A stretch of 48,190 nt of DNA from the NCBI RefSeq assembly GCF_018918055.1, contig NZ_JAHLPS010000027.1:1-48190 (forward strand). Reading direction: 5' to 3'. The notes beneath the pieces were generated by a model. It saw only the letters and a list, made by a program, of their open reading frames with translations. It searched no databases and was not told where the DNA came from. This DNA comes from Caproiciproducens sp. MSJ-32 (GTDB taxonomy: Bacteria > Bacillota > Clostridia > Clostridiales > Clostridiaceae). A program made the position numbers and the translations under genes. Shown here in pieces: positions 16,685-25,133 of the stretch (its first letter is position 1; every line of letters begins with the position of its first letter).

Positions 16685-19600
16685 ATGAAAGGAAAAAACA
16701 TTTTAAGGCATAAGAGTAAAATAAGTATTTTAATCTTATTTTTATTTATTTTCTCTTTAGTGCCCCTTCCTAGTAAAGTTGTCAAAGGAGAGACTTTAGA
16801 AAATCAAAAAGTAAAAGTAAGATTTTTTAAAGAAGATGGCGACTATGCAGGATGGAATCTTTGGATTTGGCACACTAATGAAGATGGGAAATCTATTGAA
16901 TTTACCCATAAAGACGAACAAGGAGTTTATGCCCTTTTAGAGGTTCCAAAAGAAGGGCAGTTAGGGGTTATAGTTAGGAAAGGTGAATGGGAAACAAAAG
17001 CTACAGGCGATATAAAGTACGATTTATCTAAAGGAGAAACAGAAATTATTATTAAAGCAGGTGTACTAGATAAAAATACCCCTAATCCAAAAAGTATAGA
17101 ATATGCACCTTTATACAAAGATTTTGAAAAAATCAATATAAGGGTAAACTATAATCGAGAAGATAATGCTTATGAAGGTTGGGAATTATGGAACTGGGTT
17201 GTTGATGGACAAGGAGGTAGTGAAGAAACAGTAGCTTCATTTACCAAAAAAACTGATTTTGGAATGGTTTCCAATGTTAGTTTTAGCAATATTACAAAGG
17301 AAAACAAAAAAATTGGCTTAATAGTAAGAAAAGCTGATTGGAGTAAGGATGGACAAGATAAATTTGTAGATTTAGCATATTTAGATTGTAATGGAAATTT
17401 ATCTGTTTACTATAAAAATGGAGATGATACAACTTATTATGTTAAACCAAATTTAGAGGTTGAAATACCAGAAGAGGATGAGAATATATTAAAGCCAGAG
17501 GAGTTAGTTGATCAACCAGGAGGAAAAAACAGCTGGTATATAGCAGGCTCCTTCCAAGGCTGGAATAATACAAGTGAAGATACAAAGCTTAAACATTTAG
17601 TTGAGGGCTTTTATCAATATTCAACAGTTCTAGATGCAGGAAAGCATGAATTTAAAATTGTTAAAAATGGAACTTGGGATGGCTTTAGCAATAATGGAAA
17701 TAATTTTTCCCTTGAATTAGCAGAGAAGTCTGTTGTCAATTTTTATGTAAATGAAAAATTAAATGAAGCTAGAATTAATGTAGAAGGAGTGGAAGGCCTA
17801 GCATATTATCAACCTAAACTAAGTAAAGACAAATGGCCTAGGTTAGTTGGAGATATTCAAAAGGTATTTGGTGAAAGTGAATGGTCTCCAGAAGAAGCTA
17901 AGCAGCTCTTTGTGGATTATAACTTTGATGGAACAATTTATAAACTTCAAAGAAATATTCCTACAGGAAACTATGAATTAAAAGTAGCTTTTGGACCTAA
18001 TTGGGGTGAAAGCTATGGAGATAATGGTAACAATTTAAAGTTAGTTACTTTAGATCCTTCAAATGTTGTATTTACTATAGATTATTCAGCAGAAAATAAA
18101 AAACTAACTCATAATTATAAGCCAGCAGAAGGAAATTATGATGGATTAATAGATAAAAATGCAATAAAGTTCGATTCAAGAAGTATAACCTATAAAAAAC
18201 CTTTTGGAGCAATAAAAGAGCAAAGTGAAGATGTAACTCTTAGAATTGCAGTAGCAAAGGATGACGTACAATATGCTAAGGTAGAATTAACTGATGGTAA
18301 TGGAGTGGCAAAAAGCTATGAAATGAGAAAGGCAACTACTATTTCAGACTTAGATTACTATGAAGTTATAATTCCTAAGAAAGATTTTAAGGGAATTGGA
18401 ATCTGGGGATATAAGTTTATACTAATTGATGGCAAAACAAAGGTAGAGTATGGAGATGATGGATTAAGCGGCGGTACAGGTGTTGCTGTAGATGAGGGTG
18501 CTTTACAGTATAATTTAACTGTTTATGATAAAGATTTCAAAACTCCAGATTGGATGAAAAATGCAGTGGTATATCAAATCTTCCCAGACAGATTTTATGA
18601 TGGTAACAAAGATAATAATAGGGCTAAGTTAGTGGATGGATATCGCGGATATATTGGAGAGGATGGAGAAATAAAATATTATCCACTTCAATATTTTGAT
18701 GGCGGAGTTGAAAATGAACCTGATGAATCAATGGTATGGGGAGAGTGGAGTGATTATCCAGAAAACCCTAGACATGGGACCCCTGAAAATAAACCTTACT
18801 ATCCAGACTCAAAAACAGATAATGTTTGGGCTAATGAGTTTTACGGTGGGGATATTCAAGGTATAGAACAAAAATTAGATTATCTACAATCAATAGGGGT
18901 TACTGCAATATATCTAAATCCTGTTGCTTGGGCAGCTTCAAACCATAAATATGATGCAACAGATTATAAATCCCTAGATCCTATGTTTGGAGAAGTGATA
19001 TATAACGAAGAGGGAGATCCAACATCCGGAATAAACTATACAGCAACTAGGGCTGCATCAGACAGAGTATATCAAGCATTTGCCAAGGCAGCCAGAGAAA
19101 GAAATATAAGAATTATTGCAGATGGTGTATTTAATCATGTTGGTGATGATTCAATTTATTTTGATAGATATGAAAAATATCCTGAAATTGGAGCTTATGA
19201 ATATTGGAAAAGGGTATGGGATAAGGTTAACCAGGAAGGAATGAGCCAAGAAAAGGCAGAAAAAGAAGTTATAAAATATTATCAATCCCTAAAAAATCCT
19301 TTAACAGGAAAAAATTATTCCTATCCTGAAGATTTTGCTTTTGTTAATTGGTTTACAATTGAAAATGTTAAAACAGTAACTGATGGTGTTGAACATTATA
19401 AGTATGAAGGATGGTGGGGATTTGATTCTTTACCAGTAATAGATGCAAAATCCCCAGAAGTAGGTGATAAGCTAGCTATAGAGGGACAACATGAATGGAA
19501 TAATGTTGACTATAGAAATAATGTAATTGGTTATGACTTAACAGGTTTAAGTGATGAAGAAGCTCAGGAGCAAATGCAATATGCAAATTCCCAAAGGTGG

Positions 19601-22519
19601 TTATGGATGGGATCAAGTGGATGGAGACTTGATGTTGCACCAGATGTATCTACTGCCACATGGCAAAAATTTAGAGAGGCAGTTAAATCAGCTGCAGGAA
19701 GAAGAGATGCTAATGGAAATATTATAGATGATCCTATTATTTTAGGAGAAGAATGGGGAGTTGCAACTCATTATTTATTAGGAGATCAATTTGATTCTGT
19801 AATGAATTATCAATTTAGAGCAGCCCTTCAAAATTATATAATCAGCGGAAATGCAAGGAACTTTAATGAGGCCTTAGAAGTTATAAGAGAAAATTATCCT
19901 AAAGAAGCATGGCAGGTAATGCTTAACCTAGTAGATTCTCATGACACAGTAAGAAATATTACAAAAATAGATAATCCAACTTGGGAAGAGGAAAATACTA
20001 AAATAGCACCAGAGGCTTCAGATAATGCATTAAAATTACAAGGCTTAACTGCAATATTCCAGCTAGGATATCCAGGAGCCCCAACAATATATTATGGAGA
20101 TGAGGTAGGAGTTACAGGAACTAAAGATCCAGATTCAAGAAGAAGCTTTCCTTGGGATAGAATAAGTGAAAATGATGGATCCTATTCAGGAAATGGCAGA
20201 TATCAAGAATTATTTGATCTTTACCAAAGAGCTTCAAAGGTTAGAAATGATAACTTAGATATATTTGCAACTGGTGATATCCATTCAGCTTATTGTGATA
20301 ATAATGTTATAGCTTATGCAAGAAAGAGCAATGAAAAGGGTGGACTATTAATTATTAACCAAGCTACTGAGGAAAGAACCATAGAAGCTGATGTTACAGG
20401 TTTCTTACCAAATGGACTGGAATTAGTAGATGGCTTGTATGGTAAGGCAACAGCAAAAGTTGAAAATGGAAAAATAGCAATAACTATTCCTGCTCAAACA
20501 GGCTATATGATGGTTTCTACTAATAATATTAACAATGTTGAAAGAGTAACAGATTTAAAATCAGAAGCTGAGCAGGGTAAAGTAACCCTTACTTGGACTT
20601 CGGTTCAAGGGGCTGAGAAATATAATATTTACAGAACTAATTTAGAAGGGCAAGCTGCAGAGAAAATCGGGGAAAGCTCAGGAAATACTTTTATTGATGA
20701 AACTGTAGTAGATGGAACAAGATATTATTACTATGTTACAGCAGTTAAAGATGGAGGGGAAAGTGAATTTAGTGATTCAACTACTGCATTGCCAACCTTT
20801 AAAATTAAATCAATAAATAAACCAAGCAGTATTTCTGATTTAACCATAGGAGTAGGAATTAATACGGATGAAATTTTAGTTGAAGTTCTTATACCAGGAT
20901 TAACAGATGATGAAGAATATTTAGGAAAGGATGTTCCAAATTTTGAAGGAAGATTAATGTACTACAAGGAAGGTACAAGCAAGGAAAATGCAAGTAGCGT
21001 TAAACTTAGGTACAAGGAAGATGGAGAGGGTGGAAGTAAAATTTATTATGCATCCTTTGAACCTTCAGAAGAGGGAGTATACCATTACTATGCAAAAGGA
21101 ACCACAAATTTAGGAGATTCTTATGTTGAATCTGAAGAAAATCAATTTACTGCAAATATGGTATATGATGAAAAAAATTCTCCAAATTTACCGGTTCTAA
21201 AAGATATATTAGTAGAACCTAATAGGGTTCAGCTAGAATGGACTTCTGACTTTGTTAATGTAGAAGGATTTGAAATCTATAGAAAAGAAGCAGATTCTGA
21301 CTTTATAAAAATAGCTGTAGTTGATAAAACTGAAACAAATTATACAGATTTCACTGTAAACAATGATAATAATTATACTTATAAGATAGCTGCCTTTAAT
21401 AATCATTATAATAGGTCAGAGTCAGAGGAAAAAAGTGTTACACCAACCCTAGTTATGGTGGATGTAACTTTAAGACTCCATATTCCAAGCTATACACCGG
21501 CAACGGATGATATTTATATTGCAGGTAATTTTAACGGTTGGAATGCTTCAGGAGGGAAGTTAAGTGTACCTAGTGGAGCTACTACAAGAGATGTTGTTGA
21601 GTACAAATTTAAGATGATGGCAGGTAAGAGTATTGAATATAAATATACAAGAGGTTCCTGGGATACAGAGGCCTTTACAAGTCATACAAGAGTAAAAAAT
21701 GATACTGAGGATGCTGGTAACTGGGCATATAGTTCCACAGATACAAATATGAAGCTAACAATTAAAAATCAAGGTGGAAATTCCATGGTAGTTGATGATT
21801 ATGTACTTCGCTGGGTAGACATGCCGATGCTAATTTCAAGGCCGAGAATTTCTTATGGTGAAAATATAGATTATGAAACCAAAGAAGATACCTTTACCCT
21901 TAAAGCTAATGTTCCTTATGGAGTTAAATTTACTATAAATGACGAAGATATTAATGAAAAATATCCAGGGGCTATGGATGAGTATGGTAATGTTTATGTA
22001 GAAGGAATTCCTTTAGAAGAGGGTGTTAATGAGTTTGTCCTTCATATAGAACCAACTGAAGAAACAATGAATCTACCTTGGTATACTGACGATGGAAGGG
22101 CAAGCCAAGCTACAAAAACTATTACTATGACAATAAATCGTATTGCTGAAGATGAAGAATCTGAGGATCCAGTAGAAGAGCCGGAGGATCCAGTGGAGGG
22201 ACCGGAGGATCCAGTGGAAGAACCTGAGGATCCAGTGGAAGAACCGGAGGATCTAGAGGAACCAGAGGATTCAGTAGAAGATCCAGAGAAGCCAGAAAGT
22301 CCAGAAGAGGAAGCAAAAAAACCAGAAGAGAAATCAGAAGAAACTCAAGGTAAGGATGAAGAATCTAAAAATCTCAATAAAGAAAGTGACTTGCCATCAA
22401 CGGGTGGAACAAATCCAATTATATATATTGTATTAGCCCTTGTTTTAATTGGCCTTGGAATATATATATTTAAAAATAAATCTAAAAAAGAAATATCAGA
22501 TAAGAAAAAAATAGAATAA
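16685..22519 (+). CDS. Cell-wall-anchored multidomain amylopullulanase (GH13)
   Basis: A 1944-residue secreted starch-degrading enzyme. Order of parts: signal peptide (hydrophobic ~15-33); two pullulanase-type CBM41 modules (from ~42 and ~151, both with the aromatic-rich YxGWxLWxW pattern); two X25-like modules (from ~283 and ~382); an N-domain (~486-610); and the GH13 barrel from ~622 (VVYQIFPDRFYDGN). Its catalytic residues are nucleophile Asp983 (GWRLDVAPD), acid Glu1022 (LGEEWG) and stabiliser Asp1087 (DSHDTVRN). Fibronectin-III-like modules follow (~1283 and ~1501), then a starch-binding CBM20/48-like module (~1592, YIAGNFNGWN), a proline/glutamate stalk (~1825-1890), a sortase motif LPSTG (1903-1907), a membrane helix and a lysine-rich tail. 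It should cut alpha-1,6 and probably alpha-1,4 bonds of starch, glycogen or pullulan at the cell surface. A GGGAGGGAG ribosome site precedes the start. Confidence 0.93.
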   Translation: MKGKNILRHKSKISILILFLFIFSLVPLPSKVVKGETLENQKVKVRFFKEDGDYAGWNLWIWHTNEDGKSIEFTHKDEQGVYALLEVPKEGQLGVIVRKGEWETKATGDIKYDLSKGETEIIIKAGVLDKNTPNPKSIEYAPLYKDFEKINIRVNYNREDNAYEGWELWNWVVDGQGGSEETVASFTKKTDFGMVSNVSFSNITKENKKIGLIVRKADWSKDGQDKFVDLAYLDCNGNLSVYYKNGDDTTYYVKPNLEVEIPEEDENILKPEELVDQPGGKNSWYIAGSFQGWNNTSEDTKLKHLVEGFYQYSTVLDAGKHEFKIVKNGTWDGFSNNGNNFSLELAEKSVVNFYVNEKLNEARINVEGVEGLAYYQPKLSKDKWPRLVGDIQKVFGESEWSPEEAKQLFVDYNFDGTIYKLQRNIPTGNYELKVAFGPNWGESYGDNGNNLKLVTLDPSNVVFTIDYSAENKKLTHNYKPAEGNYDGLIDKNAIKFDSRSITYKKPFGAIKEQSEDVTLRIAVAKDDVQYAKVELTDGNGVAKSYEMRKATTISDLDYYEVIIPKKDFKGIGIWGYKFILIDGKTKVEYGDDGLSGGTGVAVDEGALQYNLTVYDKDFKTPDWMKNAVVYQIFPDRFYDGNKDNNRAKLVDGYRGYIGEDGEIKYYPLQYFDGGVENEPDESMVWGEWSDYPENPRHGTPENKPYYPDSKTDNVWANEFYGGDIQGIEQKLDYLQSIGVTAIYLNPVAWAASNHKYDATDYKSLDPMFGEVIYNEEGDPTSGINYTATRAASDRVYQAFAKAARERNIRIIADGVFNHVGDDSIYFDRYEKYPEIGAYEYWKRVWDKVNQEGMSQEKAEKEVIKYYQSLKNPLTGKNYSYPEDFAFVNWFTIENVKTVTDGVEHYKYEGWWGFDSLPVIDAKSPEVGDKLAIEGQHEWNNVDYRNNVIGYDLTGLSDEEAQEQMQYANSQRWLWMGSSGWRLDVAPDVSTATWQKFREAVKSAAGRRDANGNIIDDPIILGEEWGVATHYLLGDQFDSVMNYQFRAALQNYIISGNARNFNEALEVIRENYPKEAWQVMLNLVDSHDTVRNITKIDNPTWEEENTKIAPEASDNALKLQGLTAIFQLGYPGAPTIYYGDEVGVTGTKDPDSRRSFPWDRISENDGSYSGNGRYQELFDLYQRASKVRNDNLDIFATGDIHSAYCDNNVIAYARKSNEKGGLLIINQATEERTIEADVTGFLPNGLELVDGLYGKATAKVENGKIAITIPAQTGYMMVSTNNINNVERVTDLKSEAEQGKVTLTWTSVQGAEKYNIYRTNLEGQAAEKIGESSGNTFIDETVVDGTRYYYYVTAVKDGGESEFSDSTTALPTFKIKSINKPSSISDLTIGVGINTDEILVEVLIPGLTDDEEYLGKDVPNFEGRLMYYKEGTSKENASSVKLRYKEDGEGGSKIYYASFEPSEEGVYHYYAKGTTNLGDSYVESEENQFTANMVYDEKNSPNLPVLKDILVEPNRVQLEWTSDFVNVEGFEIYRKEADSDFIKIAVVDKTETNYTDFTVNNDNNYTYKIAAFNNHYNRSESEEKSVTPTLVMVDVTLRLHIPSYTPATDDIYIAGNFNGWNASGGKLSVPSGATTRDVVEYKFKMMAGKSIEYKYTRGSWDTEAFTSHTRVKNDTEDAGNWAYSSTDTNMKLTIKNQGGNSMVVDDYVLRWVDMPMLISRPRISYGENIDYETKEDTFTLKANVPYGVKFTINDEDINEKYPGAMDEYGNVYVEGIPLEEGVNEFVLHIEPTEETMNLPWYTDDGRASQATKTITMTINRIAEDEESEDPVEEPEDPVEGPEDPVEEPEDPVEEPEDLEEPEDSVEDPEKPESPEEEAKKPEEKSEETQGKDEESKNLNKESDLPSTGGTNPIIYIVLALVLIGLGIYIFKNKSKKEISDKKKIE
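22163..22285 (+). repeat. 21-bp tandem repeats encoding EDPVEEP stalk
   Basis: Units begin at 22163, 22184, 22205, 22226, 22247 (degenerate, 18 bp) and 22265. The core is GAGGATCCAGTGGAAGAACC, encoding EDPVEEP. They form the acidic proline-rich cell-wall stalk between the starch-binding module and LPSTG. Identity between the central units is high, so copy number is likely to vary between strains. Confidence 0.85.
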
Positions 22520-22522
22520 AAA

Positions 22523-22571
22523 ACAAAGTAGGGGCTATCGTATATATGAAGTTATGCGATAGCTCCTTTGT
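22523..22571 (+). terminator. Terminator after the amylopullulanase gene
   Basis: ACAAAG-TA-GGGGCTATCG (22523-22540) pairs with CGATAGCTCC-TTTGT (22557-22571). Long stem but few trailing T residues. Confidence 0.65.
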
Positions 22572-22717
22572 TGATTTAAAATTTCAGTAATCTAAGTAGA
22601 ATTAAGCTAATGAATAAATAATTATATATAAGAGAAACATATTTTTATAAAATGCACTGGTAAAAATATTTGTTTCGATATAAAATATTAAATACATAAC
22701 AAGTAAAGGAGAAAAAG

Positions 22718-22981
22718 ATGGAAGATAAGAATATAAATAATGAAGAAGTACAAATAATGAAGTTTTTAGATGAAGAGGGTAACTTAGTTGAATTCGAAGC
22801 TGTAGCAAGAATATTTTTAGAAGAAAAGGAATATCTTCTTTTAGCCCCTTTAGATGAAACTTCTGAAGATTTATATGTATTTAGAATTGATAAGGTTAAT
22901 GGAAAAGAAGAATTAAATATAGTAGAAGATGATAAAGAGTTTTTAGCAGTAAAAAAAGAATATAAAAAGTTATTGTATTAA
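22718..22981 (+). CDS. DUF1292 family protein
   Basis: An 87-residue acidic protein of the DUF1292 (YrzB-like) family. The conserved pattern is visible: [32 protein letters not shown], then [23 protein letters not shown]. Members are small cytoplasmic proteins common in Firmicutes; the function is not established. AAAGGAGAAAAAG precedes the start. A second small acidic protein gene follows 16 bases later, so the two probably form one transcript ending at 23438. Confidence 0.85.
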   Translation: MEDKNINNEEVQIMKFLDEEGNLVEFEAVARIFLEEKEYLLLAPLDETSEDLYVFRIDKVNGKEELNIVEDDKEFLAVKKEYKKLLY

Positions 22982-22997
22982 TTTAGGGGGAAGAAAT

Positions 22998-23399
22998 ATG
23001 GATTATAATAAGATTTTAAATATTTTATCTGAAAATTATTTAGAGGATATTGAAGAATTAAAAAAGGAAGAAGATTTATATTTAGTTAGATTTTATTTCG
23101 ATTTTGATAAAGCTGTTTTAGATGCTGCAAAAAGCTATGCTAATGAAACTACTGATTATGAAGAGGAAAGTACAGAATGGTATAAGGAAGCTTTATTGCC
23201 TTATTTATATGATTATGCTAATGATGAAGTACTAGATATAATAGAAGAGATAGTTGAAGAATTAGATATATCTGGGGAAGTTATGGCCATTCAAATAGAT
23301 CCATCTAATTATGAAACAATGGAATTCTTTGCTTTATTTACTGACTATTCTAATGATATTTCAATTGAAGATTTAGTAAAGGATTATTTAATTAAATAG
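22998..23399 (+). CDS. Uncharacterised acidic protein
   Basis: A 133-residue, very acidic (Asp/Glu-rich), soluble, mostly helical protein. I do not recognise a family. No cysteine, signal peptide or membrane segment is present. It ends in VKDYLIK. Preceded by TAGGGGGAAG with good spacing and co-transcribed with the DUF1292 gene. The sequence gives no activity, only an adaptor- or buffer-like composition. Confidence 0.75.
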   Translation: MDYNKILNILSENYLEDIEELKKEEDLYLVRFYFDFDKAVLDAAKSYANETTDYEEESTEWYKEALLPYLYDYANDEVLDIIEEIVEELDISGEVMAIQIDPSNYETMEFFALFTDYSNDISIEDLVKDYLIK

Positions 23400-23412
23400 A
23401 AGTATAAAATTA

Positions 23413-23438
23413 ATACCTCATTTTGAGGTATTTTTTAT
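23413..23438 (+). terminator. Terminator after the acidic protein gene
   Basis: ATACCTCA (23413-23420) pairs with TGAGGTAT (23424-23431), then TTTTT. Confidence 0.85.
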
Positions 23439-23529
23439 GTAAAAATAAAGAACTAATGAGTTCTTCATTATGTGTATTTCAAATAATGTTTTACTTTAAG
23501 TATAATATGTTAGACTAAATAATATGTTA

Positions 23530-23730
23530 TTAAGCTACTCTATTGAGGAATATATTTATTGAGTTTTTTCTTAAGTATCTAATATAAGTTCTTTTTTGTG
23601 CTTTGGTGATAAGCTTGTCTAAATCTTGTGAAAGAAATAAAACAAATTTATTTCTTGGAGAAAGATATACTAATAAAAAGTTAAGTAACTTTTTACGTCT
23701 CAGTATTTTTTTCTTGAATTTATTTGTCAT
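23530..23730 (-). CDS. Spo0E-like small basic protein
   Basis: A 66-residue protein read on the minus strand. It contains LSQDLDKLITKAQ (33-45), which resembles the conserved helix of Spo0E-family aspartyl-phosphate phosphatases (SQxLDxLI), preceded by a first helix LNFLLVYLSP. That family dephosphorylates Spo0A-phosphate and delays sporulation. The N-terminus is basic (KFKKKILRRKK), unusual for the family. GGAGG lies eight bases from the ATG at 23730, and a promoter-like pair is seen further upstream, so the gene is probably real. The family match is short and not certain. Confidence 0.5.
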   Translation of the reverse strand: MTNKFKKKILRRKKLLNFLLVYLSPRNKFVLFLSQDLDKLITKAQKRTYIRYLRKNSINIFLNRVA

Positions 23731-23789
23731 TTTAATTTACCTCCATATATTTACAAATTGCTTCTTTGTATAACAATATTGTACCAAAT

Positions 23790-23819
23790 AGTATAAAAAT
23801 GTAAAATAAAAGTATGCAA
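23790..23819 (-). promoter_or_regulatory. Promoter for the Spo0E-like gene
   Basis: On the minus strand, TTGCAT (23819-23814) and TATACT (23795-23790) are separated by 18 bases, about 60 bases ahead of the ATG at 23730. Confidence 0.45.
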
Positions 23820-23882
23820 CAAATACATACAAAATTTTACAAAATAATAGGAAGTTTTATAGAATGGAAATTCAGCTAATGC

Positions 23883-23918
23883 TTACATAAATAAATTTTT
23901 ACTTATTTATTTATGTAA
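23883..23918. repeat. 14-bp perfect inverted repeat in the divergent region
   Basis: TTACATAAATAAAT (23883-23896) and ATTTATTTATGTAA (23905-23918) with an eight-base loop, 70 bases ahead of the DUF896-hprK operon and without a T-run. It could be an operator or a stem in the leader RNA; AT-richness makes chance more likely than its length suggests. Confidence 0.5.
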
Positions 23919-23988
23919 CAAGTTGATATTGTCGGAAAGAGAAGGTAAAATATAATAAAAAATTAAAAAATATGAAAGGAAATTGAAG

Positions 23989-24186
23989 ATGAATTACGAA
24001 AATATAAATATAGATGAAGTAATTAAAAGAATAAATGAACTTGCAAAAAAGAGTAAAAATGAAGGATTAAATGATATAGAAAGGGCGGAACAACAAAAAT
24101 TAAGAAGAATATATATTGATAATATTAAAGGAAGCCTAAAGGCTCATTTAGAAAATATAGAATTAAAAAGAAATAATAAAGGGTGA
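23989..24186 (+). CDS. DUF896 family protein (YnzC-like)
   Basis: A 65-residue helical protein matching DUF896: VIKRINELAKKSKNEG followed by AEQQKLRRIYIDNIKGSLK. Members are short two-helix proteins in Firmicutes linked to the SOS or ribosome-associated group, with unclear role. The ATG at 23989 is used because GAAAGGA at 23974-23980 fits its spacing; an upstream TTG at 23983 is too close. It overlaps the ribosome site of hprK, so the two are translationally linked. Confidence 0.85.
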   Translation: MNYENINIDEVIKRINELAKKSKNEGLNDIERAEQQKLRRIYIDNIKGSLKAHLENIELKRNNKG

Positions 24187-24191
24187 TATAA

Positions 24192-25097
24192 TTGTCAGTT
24201 ACTGTTGAAAAATTAATAAAAGATTTTGATATGGAGGTATTGGTAGAAGGAAAAAAGAATATAGAAATTTCAGTTAATGATGTAAATAGACCAGGGTTAC
24301 AATTATCCGGCTTTTATAATTACTTTGCTCCTGAAAGAATACAAGTTATAGGAAAAGCTGAATGGAGCTTTTTAGAAGATATGGGTATGGAGCTAAGAAG
24401 AAAAAGGATAGATAAGTATTTTAGCTTTAATTTAAAATGTATAGTAATAACAAGGGATTTAGAACCTCATAGTGAAATGCTAATAGCAGCTAGAAAAAAT
24501 AATGTTTGGTTAATTAGAACTAATTTAGTAACTACTAAATTTATAAGTAAGTTAACAATTTATTTGGCTGGGCAATTAGCTCCTGAAACAAGAATTCATG
24601 GTGTATTAGTAGATGTATACGGTGTAGGAATTGTTATAACTGGGGAAAGTGGAATAGGAAAGAGTGAAACAGCATTAGAATTAATAAAAAGAGGGCATAG
24701 ACTTGTAACAGATGATGCTGTAGATATAAGAGAAATAGATGGAGAATTGATTGGAAAATCTCCTAAAATAACTATTGGTATGCTAGAAGTTAGGGGAATA
24801 GGAATTATAGATGTAGCATCTCTTTACGGATTAAGTTCTATTTCTCCTGAAAAGGAAATTAATCTTTTAATGCATTTTGAACATTGGAAAGATGATGGCG
24901 ATTATGATAGATTAGGTTTAAATAATGAATATGAAGAAATTTTAGGTGTAAAGGTTAAAAAGTTAAGAATACCTGTTCGTCCAGGAAGAAATATTGCTGT
25001 TATAATAGAAGCTGCAGCAGTAAATTACAGGCATTCTTTAATGTCAGATGTAACAGCTGTAGATATAATTGAGAAAAGAATGGATAGCATATTATAA
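24192..25097 (+). CDS. hprK: HPr kinase/phosphorylase
   Basis: A 301-residue bifunctional enzyme that phosphorylates HPr at serine when ATP and fructose-1,6-bisphosphate are high, and removes it when phosphate is high; HPr-Ser-P activates CcpA for carbon catabolite control. Seen: His136 of RIHG, P-loop GESGIGKS at 151-158, and the family signature LEVRGIGIIDVASLYG at 198-213. Length matches. The TTG start at 24192 is preceded by AAGGGTGAT, which overlaps the stop of the DUF896 gene. Its target site class (cre) is seen at 16649. Confidence 0.96.
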   Translation: MSVTVEKLIKDFDMEVLVEGKKNIEISVNDVNRPGLQLSGFYNYFAPERIQVIGKAEWSFLEDMGMELRRKRIDKYFSFNLKCIVITRDLEPHSEMLIAARKNNVWLIRTNLVTTKFISKLTIYLAGQLAPETRIHGVLVDVYGVGIVITGESGIGKSETALELIKRGHRLVTDDAVDIREIDGELIGKSPKITIGMLEVRGIGIIDVASLYGLSSISPEKEINLLMHFEHWKDDGDYDRLGLNNEYEEILGVKVKKLRIPVRPGRNIAVIIEAAAVNYRHSLMSDVTAVDIIEKRMDSIL

Positions 25098-25133
25098 TAG
25101 ATAAATATTTTAGAGTAATTAGGAGGCTTAAAA

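Noticed and set aside
22125..22316. Minus-strand frame rich in leucine and proline over the pullulanase stalk
   Set aside because: It is only the complement of the repeated EDPVEEP codons and has no ribosome site.
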